Shown here: positions 44,011 to 52,998 of the stretch, one piece after another
Layout of the letters: each line of letters starts with the position of its first letter
How positions within the stretch are numbered: the first letter of the stretch is position 1
Source of the DNA: an actinobacterium SCGC AAA044-N04
Lineage (GTDB): Bacteria; Actinomycetota; Actinomycetes; Nanopelagicales; Nanopelagicaceae
Direction of reading: 5' to 3'
Length of the DNA stretch: 64,000 bases
Assembly (NCBI GenBank): GCA_000378885.1
Contig: KB900462.1
Span: forward strand, 23,621 to 87,620
Translations under genes and position numbers: made by a program
Notes under the pieces: model-generated
What the model was told of the DNA's origin: nothing
What the model saw: only the letters and a program-made list of their open reading frames with translations
Databases searched by the model: none

Positions 44011-45581
44011 ATAACTCAACCAGCCTTGCGCGAGTGATTGTCCGCCAGATTATTGAAGCGGGAATCACAGATGTAGTTATATCTCCCGGATCTAGGAATG
44101 CCCCGCTCTCACTTGCATTCTTCGCTGCATCTAAACGTGGATTTATTAAGTTGCACATGCGAATTGATGAGCGCACAGCTGCATTCTTTGCTTTAGGAAT
44201 CATTAAAGCAACTGCTCGCCCGGTTCCAATTGTCTGCACGAGTGGAACTGCAGTGGCTAACTACCACCCAGCAGTATTAGAGGCCAGCCACACCAATGCT
44301 CCGCTATTAGTTTTAACTGCTGATCGTCCAGCAATCCTGCGCAAAACTGGAGCAAATCAAACCACCGAACAAGCAAGAATTTACGGAAAAGCAGTTCGCT
44401 ACTTTGCAGATATTGATGGACCAGTGTTTCCCATGGAACTTGCCTTTGATAGTTTGCGAAACGGTCCAGTGCATTTAAATCTTCAGTTCGATGAACCGAT
44501 GTTGCCCGATGATTCTGATAAGTGGTTGGATGAAATTAATGTCTCAGCCAAAGCCTTTGAAACGAGAACTAAGCCAACAACTCTAAAGAGTGATGCCAAC
44601 AGAGGTGTTCTAGTTATTGGTCATGATCGTGGTGGTTTAAGCGTTGAGAGCGTGAGAAAATTCGCCAAAGATCTAGGTTGGCCAACTATTGTTGAAGATC
44701 CTCTTTCATTTCCGGACGCTGTTTCCCATGCATCAATCTTCTTAACTTCAGCCCAAATTCGCGCAGCCTTGATTCCACAAACAGTAATTGTTATAGGGCG
44801 AACAACCCTGTCTCGCTCAATTAATACGTTTTTAAAACTTGCACCCACACAGATAGTTATCGATCCACGCATGGCCACTGTAGATAGCGACAGACATGCA
44901 GATAAGCGCTTCACACAGATTCCAGAACTCAATACAAAAAAGGCATCTCCCGAGTGGAGTGAACAGTGGAGTAAATACGCAGATCGCGCTACCAAGAGTA
45001 TTCATGCCTTAAGTGGCTTTAGTGAAGCCGTCATTGCTAGAGAAATAGCAGCTAATGTGCCTGAAGGTTCCACTCTTTTTGTTTCATCTTCTAGACCCAT
45101 CAGAGATTTAGAGGGATTCGGAGCACCTCGTTCTGGTGTGACAACATATGCAAACCGTGGGCTAGCTGGCATTGATGGCAATATCTCAACAGCCCTTGGA
45201 ATTGCATCGGCTAGTAAGCAAACATTTGCAGTAATCGGCGACTTATCGTTCTTGCATGATTTAACTGGATTGATTCACGGTGAAGATATTAATTGCTGCT
45301 TTATTGTGATTAATAATGATGGAGGCGGCATTTTTTCTACTCTGCCACAACGTGGTGTGGATGGCTTTGAAAGCGTTTTTGGCACACCACACGGCCTAGA
45401 TCCAGCTGCAATAGCCAGCGCTATGGGGACTAACTCTTCAACAATTTCATCCATTGATGAACTGAAAAAAATATTGAAGGCACCAGTTAAAGGTATTTCA
45501 ATTGTTGTGGCGAATGTTCCTTCGCGTGATGAGAATGCGGACTCACTCAAAGCTATTTATGAATCGATGAACTCCATTTAA
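44007..45581 (+). CDS. menD: 2-succinyl-5-enolpyruvyl-6-hydroxy-3-cyclohexene-1-carboxylate synthase
   Basis: 524 residues from the ATG at 44007, which overlaps the menC stop (ATGA); an in-frame start at 43965 would add 14 residues read inside menC and is rejected. MenD is a thiamine-diphosphate enzyme that joins 2-oxoglutarate to isochorismate. The N terminus has VVISPGSRNAPLSLA and RIDERTAAFFALG, and the ThDP motif is GDLSFLHDLTGL to INNDGGGIF. The 3' end overlaps the convergent menF by 4 bp. Confidence 0.95.
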   Translation: MNNSTSLARVIVRQIIEAGITDVVISPGSRNAPLSLAFFAASKRGFIKLHMRIDERTAAFFALGIIKATARPVPIVCTSGTAVANYHPAVLEASHTNAPLLVLTADRPAILRKTGANQTTEQARIYGKAVRYFADIDGPVFPMELAFDSLRNGPVHLNLQFDEPMLPDDSDKWLDEINVSAKAFETRTKPTTLKSDANRGVLVIGHDRGGLSVESVRKFAKDLGWPTIVEDPLSFPDAVSHASIFLTSAQIRAALIPQTVIVIGRTTLSRSINTFLKLAPTQIVIDPRMATVDSDRHADKRFTQIPELNTKKASPEWSEQWSKYADRATKSIHALSGFSEAVIAREIAANVPEGSTLFVSSSRPIRDLEGFGAPRSGVTTYANRGLAGIDGNISTALGIASASKQTFAVIGDLSFLHDLTGLIHGEDINCCFIVINNDGGGIFSTLPQRGVDGFESVFGTPHGLDPAAIASAMGTNSSTISSIDELKKILKAPVKGISIVVANVPSRDENADSLKAIYESMNSI

Positions 45582-46798
45582 AGTAGCGCGCTTCGCATTG
45601 GAATTAACTTCGCTTCACTTTCAGCTAACTCTTTTACTGGATCTGATCCAGCGACAATCCCGCAACCAGCAAAAATTCTGATTGAATCACCCTTAATCTG
45701 ACCACAACGAAGTGCAATTCCTAATTCACCATCTCCTGCTGCATCTATCCAGCCGACTGGTCCTGCATACCGCCCACGAGAGATTGCTTCAATTTCATTG
45801 ATAAGGGCGGCAGCTTTAGGTCTAGGTGTTCCACACACCGCTGCAGATGGATGAAGTTGTTCCAAAATAGTGAATGCATCAACATGGGCCAAAGTTTCAG
45901 CAAGGGCCCCGGTCACATCTGTTGCAAGGTGCATGACATTTGCTAAGTGCAAAACAAAGGGAGACTCAGGAACGTTAATGGATGTACAGAAAGGTTCAAT
46001 GGCATCTGCAACAGAGCGAACTGCATATTCATGCTCTTCTAAATCTTTCGATGAACGTGCAAGTGATGCGGCAAGTGCTAAATCTCGCTCGTCATCTCCA
46101 GTCTTGCTAATGGTTCCGGCCAAGACGCGGGATGTGACCATGCTCTTTGTTAAACGCAAAAGAAGTTCAGGCGTTGCTCCTACTAATCCAGCAACCGAGA
46201 AATTCCAGGTGGAAGGATATTCAGCAGCCAAGGTCTTTAAAATAGATCGCGCGTCGATTGCACTGTGTGAAGTTCCAACAACATCTCGAGCTAAAACAAC
46301 TTTGTCCAAATCATTATTGTGAATGCGATCAACTGCAGTTTGCACCCTTGATTTCCAGGCTTGATCACTACTTTCATTAACTTCCCAGGTGACCGAAACC
46401 TTAGGCAGTACTGCTTTCTCTGAATTTAGAATCGGTTGTGGGTCAGAGCCAACCCAGGTAATCCAGGATTTATCGCCCTTTTTGCCCACAATTACTTTAG
46501 GAATAACTAGGACAGAAACATCATCAGGGGAAAATGAAAAAGATGAGAAAAGAACTGGCCCAGTGCCATTTCCGTGCACGGTGTTAGTAACTGCAAATGT
46601 TTCTAACTGTTTCTGCCACCAGTGTCTGGCATCAGCAAATCTATGCGGCCCGCTAACAGTTGTAGTTGCGTGAACGCCCCAACCAACTAAACCCTCACCA
46701 GATCGCACCCATGCCAAAGGCTGAGAATCAGGGAGCAAATCCAATAAAGGAAGGTGGTCGCCAAGGCGGGTGGTTGTAACAGGGATAAGGGAAGTCAT
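45578..46798 (-). CDS. menF: isochorismate synthase (menaquinone-specific)
   Basis: 406 residues with a chorismate-binding domain in the C-terminal half. It isomerises chorismate to isochorismate, the entry to menaquinone synthesis. The family segments VLARDV, FSVAGLVGATPELLLRL, VLAGTISKTGDDERD, KDLEEHEYAVRSV, HPSAAVCGTPRPKA and RGRYAGPVGWID are present. It lies 14 bp after bioY on the same strand and probably shares its transcript, and it converges on menD (4-bp overlap). Salicylate-forming paralogues cannot be fully excluded, but the men context supports MenF. Confidence 0.93.
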   Translation of the reverse strand: MTSLIPVTTTRLGDHLPLLDLLPDSQPLAWVRSGEGLVGWGVHATTTVSGPHRFADARHWWQKQLETFAVTNTVHGNGTGPVLFSSFSFSPDDVSVLVIPKVIVGKKGDKSWITWVGSDPQPILNSEKAVLPKVSVTWEVNESSDQAWKSRVQTAVDRIHNNDLDKVVLARDVVGTSHSAIDARSILKTLAAEYPSTWNFSVAGLVGATPELLLRLTKSMVTSRVLAGTISKTGDDERDLALAASLARSSKDLEEHEYAVRSVADAIEPFCTSINVPESPFVLHLANVMHLATDVTGALAETLAHVDAFTILEQLHPSAAVCGTPRPKAAALINEIEAISRGRYAGPVGWIDAAGDGELGIALRCGQIKGDSIRIFAGCGIVAGSDPVKELAESEAKLIPMRSALL

Positions 46799-46812
46799 AT
46801 GTGAAGTTCTAC

Positions 46813-47397
46813 TTAGTTATGCTTTCGATTTACTAATCGCCAAATAATTGGAAGTGAAGTTCCAGCAATTGCAATCTTTAGTACTTCGCCAACTATAAAT
46901 GGTGTTAGCCCTGCATTTATTGTCCAGCTCCAACTTTGGCCAGTGAACTGATGCAGCCAGAGCAAACCGAATATAAATGTTGTCAGAGTTCCAAGTAGCA
47001 TTGAAGGCAGAGCCGTTACAAACTTTTGATCCAAACGCTTTTGCGCAAGTAAACCTAAGAGATATGTTGAAACGAGCATTCCTACTAAATAGCCACCGGT
47101 TGCCCCAACAACTTTTTCAATTCCATAACTTTGTCCAGCAAATACTGGAGCTCCAGCAATACCTGCCAAGAGATATGTGGCAAAAGTTGCAAAACCTAGT
47201 GATGCTCCATAAGTGGTTCCAACAAGTAGAACACCAAGGGTTTGCCCAGTAACGGGAACTGGTGAACCAGGAACTGGAATTGATAATTGGGCTAGAGCAG
47301 AAATGAAAAATACGCCCCCAACAATTAAAACTGCATTACTGAGCGCACTTGCACGAGGCAGGACGAGGGCTCTGAGTGATGTGGCTGGAAATGACAT
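46813..47397 (-). CDS. bioY: biotin transporter BioY (S component)
   Basis: 195 residues from the ATG at 47397 (GAGAGG upstream); an in-frame start at 47523 would add 42 residues running into the divergent menG and is not favoured. Six helices, with ALAQLSIPVPGSPVPVTGQTLGVLL cleft sequences (as VPVTGQTLGVLL) and ATYLLAGIAGAPVFAG typical of BioY. It binds biotin for ECF-type uptake; bioM/bioN or a shared ECF module is not in the window. Co-oriented with menF 14 bp downstream. Confidence 0.92.
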   Translation of the reverse strand: MSFPATSLRALVLPRASALSNAVLIVGGVFFISALAQLSIPVPGSPVPVTGQTLGVLLVGTTYGASLGFATFATYLLAGIAGAPVFAGQSYGIEKVVGATGGYLVGMLVSTYLLGLLAQKRLDQKFVTALPSMLLGTLTTFIFGLLWLHQFTGQSWSWTINAGLTPFIVGEVLKIAIAGTSLPIIWRLVNRKHN

Positions 47398-47432
47398 ATG
47401 CGAGACCTCTCGTGTGGGGTGAGTTGTGGATG

Positions 47433-47438
47433 AGCCTA
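47433..47438 (-). promoter_or_regulatory. candidate -10 box TAGGCT for bioY-menF
   Basis: On the minus strand TAGGCT lies 35 nt before the bioY ATG. It predicts a leader of about 29 nt containing GAGAGG. It sits within the 61-bp spacer shared with menG. Confidence 0.35.
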
Positions 47439-47458
47439 CTTCAAGGGAGAATATGGCT

Positions 47459-48151
47459 ATGTCGCGCGCAAATTTGAGCAAAGATCCCGATGAAGTAGCA
47501 GCGATGTTTGATGGCGTGGCCAAGCGCTATGACTTGGTCAATGATTTGCTCAGTTTGGGACGCACGAAGGCCTGGCGCAGAGCTGCGACGAAGATAATCG
47601 CCCCAGAGGCAGGAATGCAGATCCTCGATTTAGCTGCTGGCCCGGGTTCATCCTCAGAGCCCCTGCATAAAGCCGGGGCAACGGTCTTTGCCACTGATTT
47701 CTCAGAAGGAATGCTGGCTGTGGGCCGCAAAAGCCGCCCGTATCTAAATTTCTCAAAGGCCGATGCCCTCAATCTGCCCTTTGAAGCCAACCGCTTTGAT
47801 GTTGTGACCATCTCCTATGGGCTTCGAAACACTGTTGATTACCCCAAGGCGCTCGCCGAAGCCCTTCGGGTGACTAAACCAGGCGGTCGCATGGTCGTAG
47901 TTGAGTTCAGCCATCCAACCTGGCGCCCATTTCGCACCATCTATACCGAATATTTGATGAAGGCTTTACCAGCCATCGCCCGCAAGACCTCTTCTAACCC
48001 AGATGCCTATATCTATCTAGCCGAATCCATTAGAGCTTGGCCTGATCAAAAGGGTTTGGCTGCTGCCATGGAAAAGGCGGGTTGGAGCCAGGTGAGCTGG
48101 AAAAACCTGACTGGCGGGGTTGTTGCAGTTCACAGCGGGATAAAGGGCTAG
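47459..48151 (+). CDS. menG: demethylmenaquinone methyltransferase
   Basis: 230 residues. This SAM enzyme performs the last step of menaquinone synthesis. The UbiE/MenG signatures are MFDGVAKRYDLVNDLLSLG, LDLAAGPGSSSE, YGLRNTVDYPKALAE, KPGGRMVVVEFSHP and the C-terminal NLTGGVVAVHSG. Start: the ATG at 47459 has GGGAG 9 nt upstream; an ATG at 47453 and a GTG at 47426 are in frame alternatives. The base composition is unlike its neighbours: sampled 60-base lines inside it are about 52-58% G+C against about 35% in a line of nuoA. Confidence 0.95.
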   Translation: MSRANLSKDPDEVAAMFDGVAKRYDLVNDLLSLGRTKAWRRAATKIIAPEAGMQILDLAAGPGSSSEPLHKAGATVFATDFSEGMLAVGRKSRPYLNFSKADALNLPFEANRFDVVTISYGLRNTVDYPKALAEALRVTKPGGRMVVVEFSHPTWRPFRTIYTEYLMKALPAIARKTSSNPDAYIYLAESIRAWPDQKGLAAAMEKAGWSQVSWKNLTGGVVAVHSGIKG

Positions 48152-48178
48152 CGGTCATTGGCATCAGCCAACCGACTC

Positions 48179-48184
48179 TAAGAT
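48179..48184 (+). promoter_or_regulatory. candidate -10 box TAAGAT of the nuo operon, leaderless nuoA
   Basis: TAAGAT is followed by 7 nt and the GTG of nuoA at 48192, with TTGGCA at 48158-48163 as a possible -35 (15-bp spacer, short). No other promoter-like site is evident across the following 15 kb, so the whole operon may depend on it. Confidence 0.45.
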
Positions 48185-48191
48185 TTCATCC

Positions 48192-48563
48192 GTGCCATCA
48201 ATATCTAATCCATACGTGCCAATTTTGGTTCTTGGGGCTATCGGCTTTGGTTTTGCGGCTTTTTCAATTATCGCTGGAGCTTTAACAGGTCCTAAGCGCT
48301 ACAACCGCGCAAAGTTGGATGCATACGAATGTGGAATTGAACCTTCACCACAAGCTGCTGAAGGTGGACGCTTTCCAGTGAAGTATTTCCTAACAGCGAT
48401 GCTTTTTATTATTTTTGATATTGAAATTGTTTTCCTTTATCCATGGGCAGTCTCATTTGATGCACTTGGAATCTTTGGCTTAGTTGAAATGACTATCTTC
48501 ATTGGCACAGTCTTTGTTGCATATGCATATGTGTGGCGACGCGGTGGATTGGAATGGGATTAA
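48192..48563 (+). CDS. nuoA: NADH-quinone oxidoreductase subunit A
   Basis: 123 residues with three helices. The conserved AKLDAYECGIEPSPQAAEGGRFPVK loop region (as YECGIEP and RFPVKYFLTAMLF) and FDIEIVFLYPWA identify NuoA. It is part of the membrane arm at the quinone-site entrance. The GTG start is placed by the -10 box 7 nt upstream. It is first of fourteen nuo genes in the standard order and precedes nuoB by 3 bp. Confidence 0.95.
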   Translation: MPSISNPYVPILVLGAIGFGFAAFSIIAGALTGPKRYNRAKLDAYECGIEPSPQAAEGGRFPVKYFLTAMLFIIFDIEIVFLYPWAVSFDALGIFGLVEMTIFIGTVFVAYAYVWRRGGLEWD

Positions 48564-48566
48564 AAA

Positions 48567-49124
48567 ATGGGTCTTGAAGAAAAAATCCCAAGTGGCTTTG
48601 TTCTAACCACTGTTGAAAAGCTTGCCGGCTACATGCGCAAGAACTCTTTATGGCCAGCAACATTTGGTCTTGCATGTTGTGCAATTGAAATGATGGCAGT
48701 GGGTTCAGCAGCTAAATATGATATTTCACGTTTTGGTATGGAAGTTTTCCGTGCATCTCCACGTCAAGCAGATTTAATGATTGTTGCGGGCCGCGTTTCC
48801 AACAAAATGGCACCAGTGCTTCGCCAGATTTATGATCAAATGGCAGCTCCTAAGTGGGTAATTGCTATGGGTGCATGCGCATCTTCAGGTGGAATGTTTA
48901 ATAACTATGCAATCGTTCAAGGTGTTGATCACGTTGTTCCAGTTGATATTTATCTTCCAGGTTGCCCACCACGTCCTGAGATGTTGCTCGATGCGATTTT
49001 GAAACTACATTCAAAGATTTATGATGAAAAATTGGGCTCAAATCGTGCAGAAATCATCAAAGAAGTTGAACTTGCTGCAATGAATGCCAAGCCAACAATT
49101 GAGATGAAGGGTCTGCTGGCATAA
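48567..49124 (+). CDS. nuoB: NADH-quinone oxidoreductase subunit B
   Basis: 185 residues. It holds the N2 [4Fe-4S] cluster that passes electrons to quinone. The adjacent cysteines in [11 protein letters not shown], one in [14 protein letters not shown] and one in PGCPPRPE are the four ligands. Soluble, at the base of the peripheral arm. Starts 3 bp after nuoA and is directly followed by nuoC. Confidence 0.97.
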   Translation: MGLEEKIPSGFVLTTVEKLAGYMRKNSLWPATFGLACCAIEMMAVGSAAKYDISRFGMEVFRASPRQADLMIVAGRVSNKMAPVLRQIYDQMAAPKWVIAMGACASSGGMFNNYAIVQGVDHVVPVDIYLPGCPPRPEMLLDAILKLHSKIYDEKLGSNRAEIIKEVELAAMNAKPTIEMKGLLA

Positions 49125-49754
49125 ATGAGCGACCAAGGAATGTTTGGTGCTCGTGGCACCGGCGATACATCAGGCTATGGCGGGCTAGTCCGCACAGCTG
49201 CTTCTACAGGCTCATCAGAGCGTCCTTATGGAAGTTATTTTGATGAAGTTGCTGATGATTTAGAGCGCGCATACCCACTGTTTTCAGAGGCAATTGAACG
49301 CATAGTTGTTGATCGCGGTGAATTAACTATGCATGTGAAGCGCGAAAAACTTGTGGAAGTTTCTAAGATTTTGCGTGATTCATTAAAGTTTGAGATGTGC
49401 ATGGGAGTCTCTGGAGTTAACTATCCAGCAGATTCAGGCCGCGAACTTCACGCTGTTTATCCATTGCTTTCATTAACTTACAATCGACGCATTCGTCTTG
49501 AAGTATCGGTACCTGATTCAGATCCACACATTCCATCTGTTGTTGAAGTGTGGGCAGGAAATAACTGGCATGAGCGCGAGACTTTTGACATGTTTGGAAT
49601 TATCTTTGATGGTCACCCAGGACTTACTCGTATTTTGATGCCAGATGATTGGCAAGGACATCCACAACGCAAAGATTATGCACTCGGTGGAATTCCAGTT
49701 GAGTACAAGGGCGCAACAACACCTCCTCCTAATGAGAGAAGGAGTTACAAGTGA
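49125..49754 (+). CDS. nuoC: NADH-quinone oxidoreductase subunit C
   Basis: 209 residues, the 30-kDa type subunit without cofactor, next to NuoD and NuoB. Signature: [21 protein letters not shown] and [20 protein letters not shown]. It is a separate gene, not the NuoCD fusion of E. coli. ATG immediately after nuoB; the stop overlaps nuoD by 4 bp (GTGA). Confidence 0.96.
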   Translation: MSDQGMFGARGTGDTSGYGGLVRTAASTGSSERPYGSYFDEVADDLERAYPLFSEAIERIVVDRGELTMHVKREKLVEVSKILRDSLKFEMCMGVSGVNYPADSGRELHAVYPLLSLTYNRRIRLEVSVPDSDPHIPSVVEVWAGNNWHERETFDMFGIIFDGHPGLTRILMPDDWQGHPQRKDYALGGIPVEYKGATTPPPNERRSYK

Positions 49755-51088
49755 CAACTTTTGATCCATATGCACCGTCTCGAGATACAACTGAAGGAAC
49801 TGTTTATTCAGTAACTGGTGGCGATTGGGATTCACTGGTTCAAGAAATTGGTTCAACTAAAGAAGAGCGAGTTGTTGTGAACATGGGTCCACAGCACCCA
49901 TCTACGCACGGTGTGCTGCGCTTAGTTCTAGAACTTGAGGGTGAAACAGTTACCGAAGCTCGCGCTGGAATTGGATACCTACACACAGGTATTGAAAAGA
50001 ACATGGAATACCGCAGCTGGACTCAGGGCACGACTTTCGTTACACGTATGGATTACCTAGCTCCACTATTTAATGAAACTGCTTATTGCTTAGCAGTTGA
50101 AAAGCTTTTGGGAATTACACAAGATGTTCCAGAGCGCGCCAGCGTTATTCGCGTCATGATGATGGAACTCAACCGAATTTCTTCACACATGGTGGCCCTC
50201 GGTACAGGAGCCCTTGAATTAGGTGCGATTTCACCTATGTTCTTTGCCTTCCGTGAGCGCGAAACTGTTCTAGATATCTTCGAAATGATTTCAGGCCTTC
50301 GCATGAATATGGCTTATGTGCGCCCAGGTGGAGTTCAACAAGATCTTCCAGCAGGTGCGATTCCAAAGATTCGCGATGCCGTAAAGCTGATGCGCAAGAA
50401 CTTTAAAGACAACACAACTTTGCTTGTTGGAAATTCAATTTGGATGAAGCGCACACAAGGTATTGGTTACCTAGATCTTGCTGGTTGCACCACTCTTGGA
50501 ATCACAGGCCCAGTACTTCGTTCAACTGGCTTGCCTTGGGATCTTCGCAAGATGCAACCATATTGTGGCTATGAAGATTACAACTTTGATGTGATCACGG
50601 CAGATACATGCGATGTTTATGGTCGTTTCTTAATTCGCATGAATGAACTTGAGCAATCACTTCGCATTATTGAGCAGGCACTTGATAAGTTAGAAAATCT
50701 AGAAGGTGCACCTGTCATGGTTGCTGATAAGAAGATTGCTTGGCCAGCACAGCTGGCAATGGGCGGTGATGGACTTGGTAACTCTCTCAATCACATCCGC
50801 GAAATTATGGGAACATCAATGGAGTCATTGATTCACCACTTCAAGTTAGTTACAGAAGGCTTCCATGTTCCTGCAGGTCAGGTGTATGCAGCAATTGAAT
50901 CTCCACGCGGTGAACTTGCAGCACATGTTGTCTCTGATGGCGGTACGAAGCCATACCGCATGCACTTTCGCGAACCATCATTTAATAACTTGCAAGCAAC
51001 TTCTGCGATGAGTGAAGGTGGCATGGTTGCCGACATCATTGGCGCTGTTGCCTCTATCGATCCAGTTATGGGAGGCGTTGACCGCTAA
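49751..51088 (+). CDS. nuoD: NADH-quinone oxidoreductase subunit D
   Basis: 445 residues, the 49-kDa subunit that forms the quinone pocket with Nuo[21 protein letters not shown] and [18 protein letters not shown] are the family motifs, with the catalytic His region near HPSTH. GTG start overlapping the nuoC stop, with AAGGAG 6 nt upstream. Overlaps nuoE by 1 bp. Confidence 0.97.
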   Translation: MTTFDPYAPSRDTTEGTVYSVTGGDWDSLVQEIGSTKEERVVVNMGPQHPSTHGVLRLVLELEGETVTEARAGIGYLHTGIEKNMEYRSWTQGTTFVTRMDYLAPLFNETAYCLAVEKLLGITQDVPERASVIRVMMMELNRISSHMVALGTGALELGAISPMFFAFRERETVLDIFEMISGLRMNMAYVRPGGVQQDLPAGAIPKIRDAVKLMRKNFKDNTTLLVGNSIWMKRTQGIGYLDLAGCTTLGITGPVLRSTGLPWDLRKMQPYCGYEDYNFDVITADTCDVYGRFLIRMNELEQSLRIIEQALDKLENLEGAPVMVADKKIAWPAQLAMGGDGLGNSLNHIREIMGTSMESLIHHFKLVTEGFHVPAGQVYAAIESPRGELAAHVVSDGGTKPYRMHFREPSFNNLQATSAMSEGGMVADIIGAVASIDPVMGGVDR

Positions 51089-51717
51089 TGGCATTCTCAC
51101 AAGAAGATCTAGCAATCATGGAAACGATTATTAAGCGTTATCCACGTCCTCGCTCTGCAATCATGCCCTTGCTCCACTTTGTGCAATCACGTGCTGGCTA
51201 TGTGACCAATGAAGGTATTGAACTCATTGCACAGCAGTTAGATCTTGCAGCAGCTGAAGTCACTGCTGTGTCTACGTTTTATACCCAATACAAGCCAACT
51301 CCAGTAGGTGAATACCACGTAGGTGTGTGCACAAATACTTTGTGCGCCATCATGGGCGGGGATGCAATCATGGATGCGCTTAAAGATCACCTTGGAATTG
51401 AAAACGATGGCGTTACAGCAGATGGCAAAGTTTCACTTGAGCACATTGAGTGCAACGCTGCGTGTGATTACGCACCAGTTGTTATGGCTAACTGGGAGTT
51501 CTATGACAACCAAAGCGTTCAATCTGCAAAAGATTTAGTTGATTCAATGCGCGCGGGTAATCCAAAGCCTCCAACACGTGGACCAAATACTTTGGTTACT
51601 TGGAAGCAAGCATCTGAAGTTCTTGCAGGATTAAATGATGGAAGAGCTAATGAAGGCGTTCAAGCCGGCGGACCAACACTTCTTGGTTTGAAAATTGCAA
51701 AAGGAGAAACTAAGTAA
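51088..51717 (+). CDS. nuoE: NADH-quinone oxidoreductase subunit E
   Basis: 209 residues, a thioredoxin-fold protein with a [2Fe-2S] cluster (N1a). Ligands are seen in VGVCTNTLCAIMGG (C-x4-C) and HIECNAACDYAP (C-x3-C). The 60-residue C-terminal extension beyond the cluster domain is usual in actinobacteria. Works with NuoF and NuoG in the NADH-oxidising module. ATG overlaps nuoD by 1 bp. Confidence 0.95.
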   Translation: MAFSQEDLAIMETIIKRYPRPRSAIMPLLHFVQSRAGYVTNEGIELIAQQLDLAAAEVTAVSTFYTQYKPTPVGEYHVGVCTNTLCAIMGGDAIMDALKDHLGIENDGVTADGKVSLEHIECNAACDYAPVVMANWEFYDNQSVQSAKDLVDSMRAGNPKPPTRGPNTLVTWKQASEVLAGLNDGRANEGVQAGGPTLLGLKIAKGETK

Positions 51718-52998
51718 ATGACTAAGTTAACTCCAGTACTTTCTGCCCATTGGGATGAAAAAGATTCATTCACAATCGAGGGCTATAAGCGCCATGGTGG
51801 ATATAACGCATCAGCCAAGGCACTTGCAATGAATCCAGATGCAGTTATTCAACTTGTAAAAGACTCTGGACTTCGTGGTCGCGGAGGCGCAGGTTTTCCA
51901 ACTGGAATGAAGTGGGGCTTTATCCCGCAGGGTGATAACAAAGATCACTACTTAGTTGTTAACGCAGATGAATCTGAGCCAGGAACTTGTAAGGACATGC
52001 CATTGTTGATGGCAAACCCACACGTTCTCATTGAAGGTTGCATCATCGCTTGTCACGCAATTCGCGCAAAGCATGCATTTATCTATATCCGCGGTGAAGT
52101 AACACATGTTGCTCGTCGTTTGAATCAAGCAATCGAAGATGCTTACAAGGCAGGATTACTTGGCAACGGCATTGATGTTGTTCTACATATTGGTGCAGGT
52201 GCATATATTTGCGGTGAAGAAACCGCACTCCTTGATTCACTAGAAGGCTTCCGTGGACAACCACGTTTGCGCCCACCATTTCCAGCTATCGCAGGCCTTT
52301 ATGCGCGCCCAACAGTGGTAAATAACGTTGAATCCATTGCTTCAGTGCCAGCAATTATTGCTAACGGCGCCGAGTGGTATCAGAGCATGGGAACTGAGAA
52401 GAGCAAAGGCGCAACACTTTATTCACTTTCAGGCCACGTCAATAACCCTGGACAGTTTGAAGCACCACTTGGAATTACTCTTCGCGAGATCCTTGAACTC
52501 TCAGGTGGAATTCGCACCGGTCACACTTTGAAGTTCTGGACACCAGGTGGATCTTCAACCCCACTATTTACAGCAGAGCATCTAGATGTTCCATTGGATT
52601 ATGAAGGTGTTTCAGCAGCAGGTTCAATGCTTGGAACTAAAGCTCTACAAATCTTTGATGAAACAACATGTGTTGTTCGCGCAGTATTGCGCTGGACAGA
52701 GTTCTATAAGCATGAGTCATGCGGAAAGTGCACACCTTGTCGTGAAGGCACATGGTGGTTAGTACAACTTCTACGCGATCTTGAAGCAGGTAAAGGTACT
52801 GAAGCAGATCTTGCTAAGTTGCTTGATCTTTGTGACAACATCATGGGCCGCTCTTTCTGTGCTCTAGGTGATGGTGCAACAAGTCCAATTACTTCATCTA
52901 TTAAGTATTTCCGCGATGAATACATCGCACACATCACTCACGGTGGATGCCCATTTGATCCAGTTGCATCAACTCTATTTGCAGGGGCAGGTGCATAA
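51718..52998 (+). CDS. nuoF: NADH-quinone oxidoreductase subunit F
   Basis: 426 residues, the subunit that binds NADH and FMN. NADH-binding GLRGRGGAGFPTGMKWGF, FMN-binding HIGAGAYICGEETALLDSLEG, and [4Fe-4S] N3 ligands in ESCGKCTPCREG with a fourth in RSFCALGDG are complete. No spacer to nuoE or nuoG. Confidence 0.97.
   Translation: MTKLTPVLSAHWDEKDSFTIEGYKRHGGYNASAKALAMNPDAVIQLVKDSGLRGRGGAGFPTGMKWGFIPQGDNKDHYLVVNADESEPGTCKDMPLLMANPHVLIEGCIIACHAIRAKHAFIYIRGEVTHVARRLNQAIEDAYKAGLLGNGIDVVLHIGAGAYICGEETALLDSLEGFRGQPRLRPPFPAIAGLYARPTVVNNVESIASVPAIIANGAEWYQSMGTEKSKGATLYSLSGHVNNPGQFEAPLGITLREILELSGGIRTGHTLKFWTPGGSSTPLFTAEHLDVPLDYEGVSAAGSMLGTKALQIFDETTCVVRAVLRWTEFYKHESCGKCTPCREGTWWLVQLLRDLEAGKGTEADLAKLLDLCDNIMGRSFCALGDGATSPITSSIKYFRDEYIAHITHGGCPFDPVASTLFAGAGA

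Noticed and set aside
47398..47523. Longer BioY beginning at 47523
   Set aside because: The extra 42 residues overlap menG on the other strand and are not hydrophobic or BioY-like; the ATG at 47397 has a Shine-Dalgarno.
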